From positions 1-64,000 of the forward strand of contig JAJTFM010000016.1 of NCBI GenBank assembly GCA_021298575.1: a stretch of DNA of 64,000 nucleotides, read 5' to 3'. Origin of the DNA: Saprospiraceae bacterium (GTDB lineage: Bacteria; Bacteroidota; Bacteroidia; Chitinophagales; Saprospiraceae). The notes under the pieces were generated by a model that saw nothing but the letters and a program-made list of their open reading frames with translations, did not search any database and was not told the origin of the DNA. Positions within the stretch are counted from its first letter, which is position 1, and each line of letters begins with the position of its first letter. Of the stretch, positions 39,490 through 49,710 are shown one piece after another. The position numbers and the translations under genes were made by a program.

Positions 39490-40381
39490 TATCTGCGTTT
39501 GAACCTGATATTTTGTTGGCTGTATAAGCAAATATGCAGGCTGTCCAGAAAGAATACATGGAATATACCAGCGCCGGCTTCACCATTTCCTGATTCCCGA
39601 GCATGGTGCTGGCAATGAGGAATGCCAGGGTGGTATTCTGTACGCCACTTTCCATCGCAGCTGTGATACGTGACGAATGCGGGAGCCCCATCCTTTTCAT
39701 GGCAAAATACCCGAAAAACAGGCAGCTGGCATTTTGAATCAACGCAATAGGAGTGATAATTATAAAATCCTCCGGCGTAAGCCCCGATCCCCCGTGTTTT
39801 TCTCCGGCAAATAACTTGATTGCAAAAACCACTGCCAACAGTGACAACATGATGTACTTGGATGGCTTGCTTATTTTTTCTGCAGTGAGCGGAAATCTTC
39901 GCCGGATAAGTATTCCGAAGGTCGCAGGTATTATGGTGATGAAGAAGATATGGGCGAATGTATCCCAAAACGGTAGATGCAGGTCACTGGACTTTTCCAT
40001 GAAGACATGAAGCCCCAGATTAACAACCACCGGAATGGAAAACAGGGTGAGCAGGCTGTTCACAGAGGTGAGTGACAACGATAATGCCACGTTTCCTCTC
40101 CATAAATAGGTGAGAAAACCGGATGTAGCCCCTCCCGGACTCGCCGCCAAAATAATGAAACCTACCTTGAGTTCATCCGAAACAGGTGCAAGTAACGCAA
40201 TAATAAACGCTATAACTGGCAGGCCCAGCATCTGTGCGCTCAGTGCCGTAACAAATCCCCGGGGTTTTCTGAATACCCGGGCCACATCGGAGAAGGTCAA
40301 CGACAAGCCCACGCCGAACATGACCAGAGCCAGCACGGATCCAACGGCAATATCAACAAGCAGCGTAGGCGACAATGACAC
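39470..40381 (-). CDS. bile acid:sodium symporter (BASS)-family transporter
   Basis: LAASPGGATSGFLTYLWRGNVALSLSLTSVNS; ESGVQNTTLAFLIA. Confidence 0.9.
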   Translation of the reverse strand: MSLSPTLLVDIAVGSVLALVMFGVGLSLTFSDVARVFRKPRGFVTALSAQMLGLPVIAFIIALLAPVSDELKVGFIILAASPGGATSGFLTYLWRGNVALSLSLTSVNSLLTLFSIPVVVNLGLHVFMEKSSDLHLPFWDTFAHIFFITIIPATFGILIRRRFPLTAEKISKPSKYIMLSLLAVVFAIKLFAGEKHGGSGLTPEDFIIITPIALIQNASCLFFGYFAMKRMGLPHSSRITAAMESGVQNTTLAFLIASTMLGNQEMVKPALVYSMYSFWTACIFAYTANKISGSNADINLQDY

Positions 40382-40483
40382 TATTATTTTTTGAACACTA
40401 CAAAGGTAAGCCGGTTTGTCATACTGCGCATTCGCAGACAGCTCCGGCCGGTGGAATTAATATTGAAAACATGCTTTTCGACA

Positions 40484-42664
40484 CTATCCTTTCAGTTTCT
40501 CGTCGAGAAATCTGGTCATCATCGTGTAAAGGTGTATCCGCGCATTTCCTCCCCCGATTCCGTGGTTTCTGTTTGGGTATATCATGCTGTCGAATTGTTT
40601 GTTCGCAGCAATGAGTTTGTTCACCATCTCCGCAGAATGTTGAAAATGCACGTTATCGTCGGCGATCCCGTGTACAAGCAGGTAATTACCCTGAAGCTGT
40701 TCGGCAAAGTTTACTGGCGAATTCTGTTCGTAACCATCCCTGTTCTCCAGATATGTCTGCATGTAACGTTCTGTGTACACCGAATCGTACCACTTCCAGT
40801 TGGTAACAGGCGCCACAGCAATAGCCGCCTTAAATACGTCCTTACCTTTTAGCAAACAGTTGCTCGACATATAGCCACCGTAACTCCAGCCAAATATTCC
40901 GATACGCTTCGAATCAATATACGGAAGTGTGCCCAGGTATTTCGCTGCCTCTGTCTGATCGGCTACCTCATAGTGACCCAACTGTTTGTAGGTCATTTTT
41001 TTGAAAGTCTCCCCGCGCGCGCCTGTGCCCCTGTTGTCAACACAGGCAACCACGTACCCATGCTGCGCCAGCATCTGAAACCACCAGTAATTGGTGCCTT
41101 TCCAGGCATCGGTTACCTGCTGACTGCCAGGGCCTCCGTAAACGAACATGAGTAACGGAAGTTGTTTCCCGTCGTACTCACTGCCCTCCGGACGAATCAT
41201 CCAGCCGTTCAGGGAAACTTTTTCCGACGTGGTGAACTGAAAAAAATTCACAGGCAAAACCCCATATTCAGACATCTTCTCCTGCAATGTTGTGTTTTTC
41301 TCCAGTTCCCGCACTACTTTGCCCTCCCGGTCGCAAACGCTGTAAACCGGTGGCCTGTTTGCTGAAGAGAATGTGTGGATGTAATAATCAAAGGTGCTGC
41401 TGAATTGCGCCGAACAGGTTCCCTCCTCCTGACTAATCTTTTTCAACTTGTCTCCTCCCGGATTTGCTGCATAAATCTCTCTTCTGGACGGATCTTTCAT
41501 GGCTGCCTGAAAATAAATCTGCCCGTTTTTCTCGTCAAGTCCGTAGTAAGCAGTAACCTCCCAGTCTCCTCTGGTAATGGTTGCAACCTGTTTCCCGCTT
41601 ATATCGTAGCGATACAGGTGGTTATACCCGCTTTTTTCGCTCTGTATGATAAATCCGGTGCCATCCGACAGGAAATCAACATCGTGAAGGTCTATGTAGT
41701 ACTGGTTCTTTTCCTCCAGAAGAAGCTGACAGGATCCGGTTTGTGTTTCTGCAAGCCAAAGCCGCTGTATGTTCTGGTGGCGGTTCATCCAGGTGAGGCA
41801 CAGCTTTCCCCACGGTGTCCATGCTATTCTCGGTATATAGTCGTCGAACCGGCCGTCAACGGAAACCCGGTCAGGAATGGCCACCGGTAACATCCTGCGG
41901 TCTTCAAGGTTGTATATAAATGCTCCAACCACCGCATTTTTTTCTCCCACCTTCGGATACTTGAAGGTAATCTGCTCGGGATATGCCCCGTTTTTGTGCA
42001 TCTCCATTTTCATTTCCGGCACTTCACGCTCGTCAAAACGGATAAATGCGAGGTGTTTTCCGTCGGGACTCCACTGGTATGCCCTCACAAGTTCAAATTC
42101 TTCCTCATACACCCAGTCGGATGCCCCGTTGATGATAGCATTCCGCGCCCCGTCAGTGGTTATGCGTACAAGTTCTCCCGTGGCCAGGTTTTTATAATAC
42201 AAATCATTTCCAGATACAAACGACACTTTGGTTGCATCCGGAGAGAAAACTGCATCTCGTTGCTTTCCTCCCTCAAATATTCTGACAAGCTGGCGACTGG
42301 TCAGATCGAGTACATAATAGTCTGCCTCGGAACTCCATCTGTAAATCTGGCTGCTTCCCACAGAAAGCAACATCTTCGACTCGTCACTTGAAAACTGATA
42401 ACTGTCGAAGGTATTCTTCCAGCCGACTGACGCACTATTCAGGCTGGCTGCATTCATTATGGTATCCGTGGCCTTGCCAGTACGCAAATCGTACGCCACA
42501 ATGGCACTTCCCTCCTGCCGGGTATAACGCACGCCGTCTTTCATGAAATTGAATCCGGGTACCCCCCTGGCCGAAAATGTTCCTTTCTGCCAGATATCTT
42601 CCAGCGTAATCTGTTTCTGTGCAAACAGAGAAACAGGGAAAAGAAAGAAAAGAATATACCTCAT
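40484..42664 (-). CDS. S9-family prolyl oligopeptidase (dipeptidyl peptidase IV-like)
   Basis: IGIFGWSYGGYMSSNCLLKG nucleophile motif; VHGIADDNVHFQHSAEMV; DPP_IV N-terminal propeller. Confidence 0.95.
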   Translation of the reverse strand: MRYILFFLFPVSLFAQKQITLEDIWQKGTFSARGVPGFNFMKDGVRYTRQEGSAIVAYDLRTGKATDTIMNAASLNSASVGWKNTFDSYQFSSDESKMLLSVGSSQIYRWSSEADYYVLDLTSRQLVRIFEGGKQRDAVFSPDATKVSFVSGNDLYYKNLATGELVRITTDGARNAIINGASDWVYEEEFELVRAYQWSPDGKHLAFIRFDEREVPEMKMEMHKNGAYPEQITFKYPKVGEKNAVVGAFIYNLEDRRMLPVAIPDRVSVDGRFDDYIPRIAWTPWGKLCLTWMNRHQNIQRLWLAETQTGSCQLLLEEKNQYYIDLHDVDFLSDGTGFIIQSEKSGYNHLYRYDISGKQVATITRGDWEVTAYYGLDEKNGQIYFQAAMKDPSRREIYAANPGGDKLKKISQEEGTCSAQFSSTFDYYIHTFSSANRPPVYSVCDREGKVVRELEKNTTLQEKMSEYGVLPVNFFQFTTSEKVSLNGWMIRPEGSEYDGKQLPLLMFVYGGPGSQQVTDAWKGTNYWWFQMLAQHGYVVACVDNRGTGARGETFKKMTYKQLGHYEVADQTEAAKYLGTLPYIDSKRIGIFGWSYGGYMSSNCLLKGKDVFKAAIAVAPVTNWKWYDSVYTERYMQTYLENRDGYEQNSPVNFAEQLQGNYLLVHGIADDNVHFQHSAEMVNKLIAANKQFDSMIYPNRNHGIGGGNARIHLYTMMTRFLDEKLKG

Positions 42665-42762
42665 GAGTGGTGTTTTTGCTTTTTGTACTTCGCAAATCTA
42701 ACGGCATTTCGCCAAACGGTAAACTGTAACGGGTTACTTTTGCTTTTAAATTACCCGCAGCC

Positions 42763-45123
42763 GTGAAAGTACACCATATTTTGATTCCTTTTCTCCTCCC
42801 CTTCTTCGCTTTTGCCCAGGAGGAAAACGCCCTCAGGCTCACTCCCGAGCGCCTGAATGAAAATGATGTCATGAACATCGACCTGTCCCGGAACGAGACA
42901 GTCGTTATCTCCGCAACGAGAAGCCCCGAGAAGGCCAACGAGCAGCCATTCTCTGTCTGGGTCATTACAGCCGAAGAAATATTGCAGAATGGGTTCGTGA
43001 CGCTCGGCGATGTCCTGCGCGCAGCCCCCGGGATCCGAGTATCTCAACCCGGTAATGCCCTGGAAGGAGAAACTTTTATGGTCCGGGGGGTATCCGGTAA
43101 TCAGTACATGAAGATTTTGATTAATGATGTACCCATCAAGGCAGCTGTTGCGCCAGGTATGTCTATCGGTGCCCAGCTGCCCGTCAGGCAAGCGAAAAGA
43201 ATTGAAGTGGTGTACGGACCATCCGGCCCCACTTATGGCGAGGAAGCCTGCGCAGGGGTCATCAATATTATACTGAAAGAAACCGAACGCCCGGTTTATA
43301 CCCAGGCCGATCTGTCGTTCGGACGATTTAATTATAACAGCCTCGATCTCATGTTCGGCGGCAAACTGGGCCGCGACCGGAATATCTTCAGATACAGTAT
43401 CTATGGCAGCAGTACAATCCGCGACAACGCAGATTACTATTACGATCCGGAACTGTTCAATACAAACAGGTACCTGCCTTTCGGCCTCGACTCAAATCTT
43501 TACGTCCAGAATAATAACTACCGGGGCGTTTCTTCAGCCAAAGACAGTATCGCACGAACCAATACGCTGTCGCACGAAAGCCGTTTGTTCGGGGTGGATA
43601 TGACCTGGCGGGGCCTGCACTTTACGTACCACCGGCTCGCTCGCTTCGACAGAAGTGTCCTCGGACTCAACCCACTCGCTGTTTCTTACGCCAATCCGTC
43701 TAACAGAATCGCAGAGCGACTGGAAACGTTCTCTCTGGGTTTCCGGAGAACACATTCCCGATGGACTACCTACAACACATTTGCACTGGAAAGTTACCAG
43801 ATCAGAAACTCCTCCACTACAAATTATGTATTCGACCGCCTGAGTTCAGCCAATTTTGTCGCCCGCCGGCAACCCGGCATGTCGCCTCAGGAAGAAGCCG
43901 AACTCCTGAAAAGGATTTACAACTGGTATGCTTCCGATGAACGATATACCGTTGCAAATGGTGCCGATATTCGTATCGAATCGCGTATTCAGGCTTCCGT
44001 CGGAACAAAAACACGCCTGCACGCCGGCGGACAAATCCACGGCGGAGGCGGTATCCCGGCAGGCGCTTATTATCAGGTGCCCGTATCGGTTTCCCTGGAC
44101 GGCTCGCTGAACCCGAATCTGCCGCTGGCTATTACTCCCGAAACTGAAATACTGCTCGACGGCAATTTTTTTGCTCATCTCGATTATCACGGCCCCAAAC
44201 TCCACCTCATCGGCGGTGGCTCGCTGAATGTCGCATCCGGCCAAAATATCCGGGTTGATCCCAGAATCGGTGTGTCTTATATGATTGACAGTTTCTGGAT
44301 TGTTCGCGCCAATGCATCATCCGGATTCAGAAACGGTTCTCTGTATGGCAACTTTAACTCTTTTATCATTGATCAATCACAAAATCCTGTATTCAGACTG
44401 ACTGCCAACGCAGGGTCTGCTACCACCGAGTCGTTTTTTGGATCAGAACTGGGGATCCGCTACAATGCCTCTGATGGAAGCGGCGCAGAAATACTCGGTT
44501 TCTGGCAACAATCAAATAATCTCTACCGGCCGGGATACCTGCTGCCCGGCGACAATTCCACATGGTATTATGGCTACATGAACGCGCCGGGGAAAGCCGG
44601 CACTATTCTCGGCGCTCAACTTGTTTCCAGAATCGGTAGCAAAACGCTGCTGAATGCTCGTTTTTCCGGAAAATCGGACAGGTTTGTTACCATAACGGGG
44701 AGGTCTGAGTTCTATGTACAGTACTCTCAGGGGAAAGAGTTTCACGGCTATAACCTGCCCGACCTGAACTTTATCCCCAATATGCCCGCATGGATTGTTC
44801 AGTGGCGCAACTATATAAAAATCAACAAAAAAACTGAACTGAACTTCGCCTACACACATATCGGTGAATCCAAAAGCAAATCAGTTATATACAGGAATCT
44901 TTACCAGCTTGGCTCCCGCCCGGAAACACTTGGAAAATATGGTACCGTTGATCTCACTGCAAGGGTATTTCTCAGCAAACAGTTTCTGGTATATTGTAAC
45001 TTCCAGAATATCTTCGACCGCGAACACGCCGGACTTGATGCCAGCGGTACGCCCGATGACCTGATTTATAACCCCCAGCCCGGAAGGTTTGTGCGCCTCG
45101 GCGTGAACTATAATATGAACTGA
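42763..45123 (+). CDS. TonB-dependent receptor
   Basis: GDVLRAAPGIRVSQPGNALEGETFMVRGVSGNQYMKILINDVPIKA plug; C-terminal barrel. Confidence 0.93.
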   Translation: MKVHHILIPFLLPFFAFAQEENALRLTPERLNENDVMNIDLSRNETVVISATRSPEKANEQPFSVWVITAEEILQNGFVTLGDVLRAAPGIRVSQPGNALEGETFMVRGVSGNQYMKILINDVPIKAAVAPGMSIGAQLPVRQAKRIEVVYGPSGPTYGEEACAGVINIILKETERPVYTQADLSFGRFNYNSLDLMFGGKLGRDRNIFRYSIYGSSTIRDNADYYYDPELFNTNRYLPFGLDSNLYVQNNNYRGVSSAKDSIARTNTLSHESRLFGVDMTWRGLHFTYHRLARFDRSVLGLNPLAVSYANPSNRIAERLETFSLGFRRTHSRWTTYNTFALESYQIRNSSTTNYVFDRLSSANFVARRQPGMSPQEEAELLKRIYNWYASDERYTVANGADIRIESRIQASVGTKTRLHAGGQIHGGGGIPAGAYYQVPVSVSLDGSLNPNLPLAITPETEILLDGNFFAHLDYHGPKLHLIGGGSLNVASGQNIRVDPRIGVSYMIDSFWIVRANASSGFRNGSLYGNFNSFIIDQSQNPVFRLTANAGSATTESFFGSELGIRYNASDGSGAEILGFWQQSNNLYRPGYLLPGDNSTWYYGYMNAPGKAGTILGAQLVSRIGSKTLLNARFSGKSDRFVTITGRSEFYVQYSQGKEFHGYNLPDLNFIPNMPAWIVQWRNYIKINKKTELNFAYTHIGESKSKSVIYRNLYQLGSRPETLGKYGTVDLTARVFLSKQFLVYCNFQNIFDREHAGLDASGTPDDLIYNPQPGRFVRLGVNYNMN

Positions 45124-45257
45124 GTTCTTCTCTGAAATCATGTTCCTTTGTAACTATTGTCACCGTCGCGATTCCGTAACGCCCCGCACCTTTGTACTGT
45201 CAATGCAATTATCCGCCGAATCAGCAAGATCCGGTGATTCACCATAAAACGACAGTC

Positions 45258-45704
45258 ATGGAACAACCAATGATTTTCAGACTCAGAGCCGGGCTCCTGA
45301 ATAACGGCGTTACCCTGCTCAATGCAGCAGATGTGGACCCTGGAATCGAATCTGCCACCCCACCCGAATTCGGTGGAAAAGAAGGCTTTTGGTCACCTGA
45401 AACACTGCTACTGGGCGCAGCGGCCGGCTGCTTCATCAATACGTTTCAGTTCTTTGCCAAAAGAATGAAGTTCGAATTCGATGGTATCACCTGCGAGGCC
45501 GAAGGCACGGTGGAGCGCGTGGAAGGCAAGTCCGTTTTCACCGGGATTACTGTCTATCCGACTATTATGATCGCCGATGAATCGCTTCGCCCGACTATAC
45601 TCGACGCCGTTGAAAAGGCGCACCGCTACTGCCTGGTTTCCAACTCGCTCAAATGCCCGGTGCAAATCAGGGAAAATGTCCTGATTGCATCTATCGCAGA
45701 ATAA
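45258..45704 (+). CDS. OsmC-family protein
   Basis: LLLGAAAGCFINTFQFFAKRMKFEFDGITCEAEGTVE; CLVSNSLKCPVQI. Confidence 0.9.
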   Translation: MEQPMIFRLRAGLLNNGVTLLNAADVDPGIESATPPEFGGKEGFWSPETLLLGAAAGCFINTFQFFAKRMKFEFDGITCEAEGTVERVEGKSVFTGITVYPTIMIADESLRPTILDAVEKAHRYCLVSNSLKCPVQIRENVLIASIAE

Positions 45705-45722
45705 AACTTACTGTACAAACAC

Positions 45723-46022
45723 ATGAAAGTCAACTTTTCAGACATTGTCAACAGCGAAACACCCGTTCTGGTGGATTTTTACGCCGACTGGTGCGGACCA
45801 TGCAAGGTCATGGCCCCCATCCTGCAGGAGGTAAAAACCAATATGGGCGAAGAGATCCGTATCATCAAGATTGATGTGGACAATAATCAGTCACTGGCCA
45901 GCCAATATCATATTATGAGTATCCCGACGCTTGTCATGTTTAAAAACGGGAAGGAGGTGTGGCGTCAGGTTGGTGTTATATCAGCATCTGCTATCACGCA
46001 GAAAGTGCGTGCCGGCGCGTAA
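45723..46022 (+). CDS. trxA: thioredoxin
   Basis: PVLVDFYADWCGPCKVMAPILQEV; IMSIPTLVMFKNGKEV. Confidence 0.96.
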   Translation: MKVNFSDIVNSETPVLVDFYADWCGPCKVMAPILQEVKTNMGEEIRIIKIDVDNNQSLASQYHIMSIPTLVMFKNGKEVWRQVGVISASAITQKVRAGA

Positions 46023-46049
46023 CCACGAAAGTAACCGTCTGAATATGAA

Positions 46050-46081
46050 ACAGGGGCGTCGGTCAAGTCCGGCGCCCCTGT
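46050..46081 (+). terminator. Rho-independent terminator of trxA
   Basis: ACAGGGGCGTCGG ... CCGGCGCCCCTGT followed by CGTTTTAT. Confidence 0.75.
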
Positions 46082-46091
46082 CGTTTTATCA

Positions 46092-46241
46092 GAGCTTGTT
46101 CAGGATTCTCTGCCGGTGGCAAAAACTGGCTGATTTTTTGTCAGTTTTTGCATTTTTGAAGGCGCATAGCCGGAGCTACGTAACTGAAAAAAGGTGAAAA
46201 ATGGCGAAAAATGAGACGTTTTTGACTCGGTGAGAGAATCC
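46092..46241. repeat. REP/MITE-like palindromic element overlapping the 3' end of alaS
   Basis: Imperfect terminal repeats (GGATTCTCTGCCG / CGGTGAGAGAATCC); internal perfect 10-bp IR GCAAAAACTG (46119-46128)/CAGTTTTTGC (46142-46151); right part matches 59051-59089. Confidence 0.7.
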
Positions 46242-48822
46242 CAAAGCCCGGTTGCCCGCCGCCGCCACCTTTCAGGTGTTTCTGTGCCAGCTCGCGCACC
46301 ATGGTACCGGCATTAAGTCCTTTTTCCTTCACGAGGTTATCGCTGATCTTGACAGTAAGCGATGGCTTGCCGTCTCCGGAAACAGACCCGAAGGCAATAA
46401 CGGCATTCCCCAGCTCACGCTCCAGCTCGGCCGCAAGGGTCTTGACGGCATTGGCATCGTTGACCGGCAACACCTGTGCAAGGTAGTTAATACCGTTTAT
46501 CTGCTGCACCTGAACCCTCAGTCCGTCGCGCAGTCCGTTGGCCTGCTCCTGAAGCAATCGCTCAATCTGCTTCTGCAGCCGCTTGTGTTCTTCCTGCAAA
46601 TCGGCGACCGCCTTGCCCGGATCTCTCGGATTCTTGAAGGCGCTGTCATATACCGACAGGCGCTCCAGTTGTTTGTCAATCCATTTTTCGGCTCCTTCGG
46701 CTGTTGTAGCTTCAATACGGCGTACCCCGGCAGCCACTGCGGTTTCGGCCGTGATTTTAAACAGACCTATCTGGCCTGTATTTTTAACATGGCAACCACC
46801 GCACAGTTCACGCGAATATTCCGGATCGAATGTGATCATCCTGACGGTCTCTCCGTATTTTTCACCGAAAAGCATCATGGCTCCTGCCTTTTTTGCCTCT
46901 TCAATGGGTAAACTGCGAGCCTCTCCCAAAGCTATATTCTCACGAATTTTGCGGTTCACAATGGTTTCTATCCGCGCAATCTCTTCGTCAGATACTTTCT
47001 GGAAGTGCTGGAAGTCGAAGCGAAGTGTCTGATCGTCGAGGTATGATCCCTTCTGCTGTACGTGGGTACCCAGTACCTGACGGAGGGCAGCGTGCAAAAG
47101 GTGGGTGGCCGAGTGATTGTTTTCTGTCAGACGGCGTTTCCGTTCATCCACCATGCACACCACAGAAGCGGCATCCATATTTTCCGGCAGTCGCTCCAGA
47201 ATATGTATGACCAGGTTGTTTTCCTTTTTGGTATCAAGCACGCGCACGCGCTCATCGCCAAATACCATGTAGCCCGTGTCTCCAACCTGACCGCCTCCTT
47301 CCGGATAGAAGGGTGTCCGGTTCAGCACAATCTGATACTGTGGCTGCTCCTTCACCTTTACCGTGCGGTACTTGGTGACGTGACTGTTTTCCGTTTCAAG
47401 TTCGTCATATCCGACAAAGGCTACATCCGCTTCGTCGCGCAAAACCATCCAGTCGCCTACCTGCTTGGCAGCATCCTTGCGGGAACGGGCCTTTTGCTCG
47501 GCCAGCGCCTGAGTAAAGCCCCCCTCATCTACGACAAGCCCTTTTTCGCGAGCCAGCAGACGGGTCAAATCTATCGGGAAGCCATACGTGTCGAGCAATT
47601 CAAATGCCTGGGTGCCGGCAACAGTACTATCCTTTATATCAAGTTGATCGAATCGCTTCAATCCGGATTCCAGGGTTCTCAGGAATGATTTCTCCTCCTC
47701 CAGCAATACCCTGACGATGAAATCCTGCTGGGCTTCCAGTTCCGGGAATATATCGTTCATCTCTTTGGCCAGTACTGGAAACAAGCGGTACAGCACCGGT
47801 TCCTTCAGCTCGAGGAATGAGTAATAATAACGCACACCCCTGCGAAGTATGCGCCGGATGACGTAACCGGCGCCGGTGTTGGATGGCAACTCTCCGTCAG
47901 CAATCGCAAAGCTGACCGCACGGAGGTGATCGGCTACCACACGCATGGCAATATCTTTCTTTAGCGTGGCCGGATCGGCTCCCGTATTGGGGTAGGTGTC
48001 CTGATATTTGTGTCCGCTCAGATCTCCCAGCAAATTGAAGATGGGTAACCACAAATCGGTAGCGTAGTTGGAACTGGCTTGCTGTACGGCACGACACAAA
48101 CGCTCGAAACCCATACCCGTATCAACAGATTTGGCAGGAAGTTCTTCCAGTGATCCATCTGCCTTGCGCACAAACTGCATGAATACGTTATTCCAGACCT
48201 CAATCACATTAGGATCATCGGCATTCACGAGCGTACGCCCGTCCACGCGGGCGCGCTCCTCATCGGTACGCAGGTCCACGTGAATTTCCGAGCAGGGGCC
48301 ACACGGTCCCGTATCGCCCATTTCCCAGAAATTTTCTTTTTTACCGAAACGAAGAATACGGTCAGTCGGCAGCATAGTACTCCAGACGTCATACGCCTCC
48401 TGGTCAAACGGAACGCCCTCGGCCTCGTTACCCGCAAAAACCGACACATAAAGCCGGTCTTTCGGTATCTTGTACACACCGGTTAACAATTCCCACGACC
48501 AGCGAAGAGCCTCCTGCTTGAAGTAGTCGCCGAAAGACCAGTTACCCAGCATCTCGAACATGGTATGGTGGTAGCCGTCGAACCCAACATCCTCCAGATC
48601 GTTGTGCTTGCCACTTACCCGCAGGCATTTCTGCGTGTCGGCTATGCGCTTCGATGGCGGCGTCTGGTTGCCCAGGAAAAAATCCTTGAGTGGCGCCATA
48701 CCAGAGTTGATAAACATGAGTGTGGGATCGCTCTTGGCCACCATGGGCGCAGAGGGAATAATTTTATGCTCTTTGGAAGCAAAAAAATCGAGAAACTGAC
48801 GGCGTATCTGTCGCGAAGTCAT
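46141..48822 (-). CDS. alaS: alanine--tRNA ligase with non-canonical C-terminus
   Basis: FLDFFASKEHKIIPSAPM; SATHLLHAALRQVLGTHVQQKGS; ELCGGCHVKNTGQIGLFKI; GGGGGQP then repeat-derived tail. Confidence 0.96.
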   Translation of the reverse strand: MTSRQIRRQFLDFFASKEHKIIPSAPMVAKSDPTLMFINSGMAPLKDFFLGNQTPPSKRIADTQKCLRVSGKHNDLEDVGFDGYHHTMFEMLGNWSFGDYFKQEALRWSWELLTGVYKIPKDRLYVSVFAGNEAEGVPFDQEAYDVWSTMLPTDRILRFGKKENFWEMGDTGPCGPCSEIHVDLRTDEERARVDGRTLVNADDPNVIEVWNNVFMQFVRKADGSLEELPAKSVDTGMGFERLCRAVQQASSNYATDLWLPIFNLLGDLSGHKYQDTYPNTGADPATLKKDIAMRVVADHLRAVSFAIADGELPSNTGAGYVIRRILRRGVRYYYSFLELKEPVLYRLFPVLAKEMNDIFPELEAQQDFIVRVLLEEEKSFLRTLESGLKRFDQLDIKDSTVAGTQAFELLDTYGFPIDLTRLLAREKGLVVDEGGFTQALAEQKARSRKDAAKQVGDWMVLRDEADVAFVGYDELETENSHVTKYRTVKVKEQPQYQIVLNRTPFYPEGGGQVGDTGYMVFGDERVRVLDTKKENNLVIHILERLPENMDAASVVCMVDERKRRLTENNHSATHLLHAALRQVLGTHVQQKGSYLDDQTLRFDFQHFQKVSDEEIARIETIVNRKIRENIALGEARSLPIEEAKKAGAMMLFGEKYGETVRMITFDPEYSRELCGGCHVKNTGQIGLFKITAETAVAAGVRRIEATTAEGAEKWIDKQLERLSVYDSAFKNPRDPGKAVADLQEEHKRLQKQIERLLQEQANGLRDGLRVQVQQINGINYLAQVLPVNDANAVKTLAAELERELGNAVIAFGSVSGDGKPSLTVKISDNLVKEKGLNAGTMVRELAQKHLKGGGGGQPGFGILSPSQKRLIFRHFSPFFSYVAPAMRLQKCKN

Positions 48823-48855
48823 GTTTTGCAAGTTGTGTTCTGTTAATAAACGGGG

Positions 48856-49296
48856 TTACCTGAGCCTGTCTGACGATTTGACCAGTTCCTCATCTTTCCT
48901 GATGAATCTGTTGGCAATCCACAGCAGCAGAACAGAAAGGGCTGGAAGGGCTATACCCGGCTGGTAATGGATGTTCATCACCTCTGAACCTGCCTCGCGA
49001 ATCAGTATGAAACACTGCGTGGCAACGCTCACCGCCAGCACGGTACTGGCAAATATGGCCAAAGTGGTGATACGCGACTGCGCCGGACGGTTTTTATACA
49101 GAAAAATAGCAATCACGGCCAGTGCAAATGCCAGACCCGTGTTGATTTGCAGGCCTGCACGGTCGTTCACACTGAATACACCATCGCCAAAGGAGCCGGA
49201 AAGACCGGATGCGGCCTCCGCGTACGGAAATATAAACTGTAATCCCAGCAGAACAGCCGCCAGGAGCAACAGAACGGTTTGAATACGTTGAATCAT
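48856..49296 (-). CDS. DUF4293-like membrane protein
   Basis: MIQRIQTVLLLLAAVLLGLQFIFPYAEA; four TM segments; IANRFIRKDEELVKSSDRLR. Confidence 0.75.
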   Translation of the reverse strand: MIQRIQTVLLLLAAVLLGLQFIFPYAEAASGLSGSFGDGVFSVNDRAGLQINTGLAFALAVIAIFLYKNRPAQSRITTLAIFASTVLAVSVATQCFILIREAGSEVMNIHYQPGIALPALSVLLLWIANRFIRKDEELVKSSDRLR

Positions 49297-49372
49297 GAAA
49301 ACGCGGTTTAGTTACCGCCGCAAAAGTACGGTGATTTGATGTGAAATGCGCCGTATTTACGAACGCTATAAC

Positions 49373-49600
49373 TTAATTGATCGGATATATCTGCGACATG
49401 GCATAGGCAAATATGCCAAATAGTATGCTCCCGATAATCAGCCCGAGCGACATCGGTCGGTCGTCACTTGTTTTATACATAAACAGCCCGGCAATCAGTC
49501 CCGCCGGAGCTAGCAGATACCAGATGATGACGTACTGGAGAGCCGCAAACACAGCGAATACACCAACCGTTCGAAGCAAAGTGGAAATAAATTTGTTCAT
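49373..49600 (-). CDS. small membrane protein
   Basis: MNKFISTLLRTVGVFAVFAALQYVIIWYLLAPAGLIAGLFMYKTSD. Confidence 0.6.
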   Translation of the reverse strand: MNKFISTLLRTVGVFAVFAALQYVIIWYLLAPAGLIAGLFMYKTSDDRPMSLGLIIGSILFGIFAYAMSQIYPIN

Positions 49601-49710
49601 TTCTGTGATGGTTTTACATGAAAAGGCCCAAATATCTGAAAAAACTGGCAACTGGCACCTCCTCCGGCGGATAACCTGTGAATCCTGAAAGCAGGTCAAA
49701 GTATGAGACT

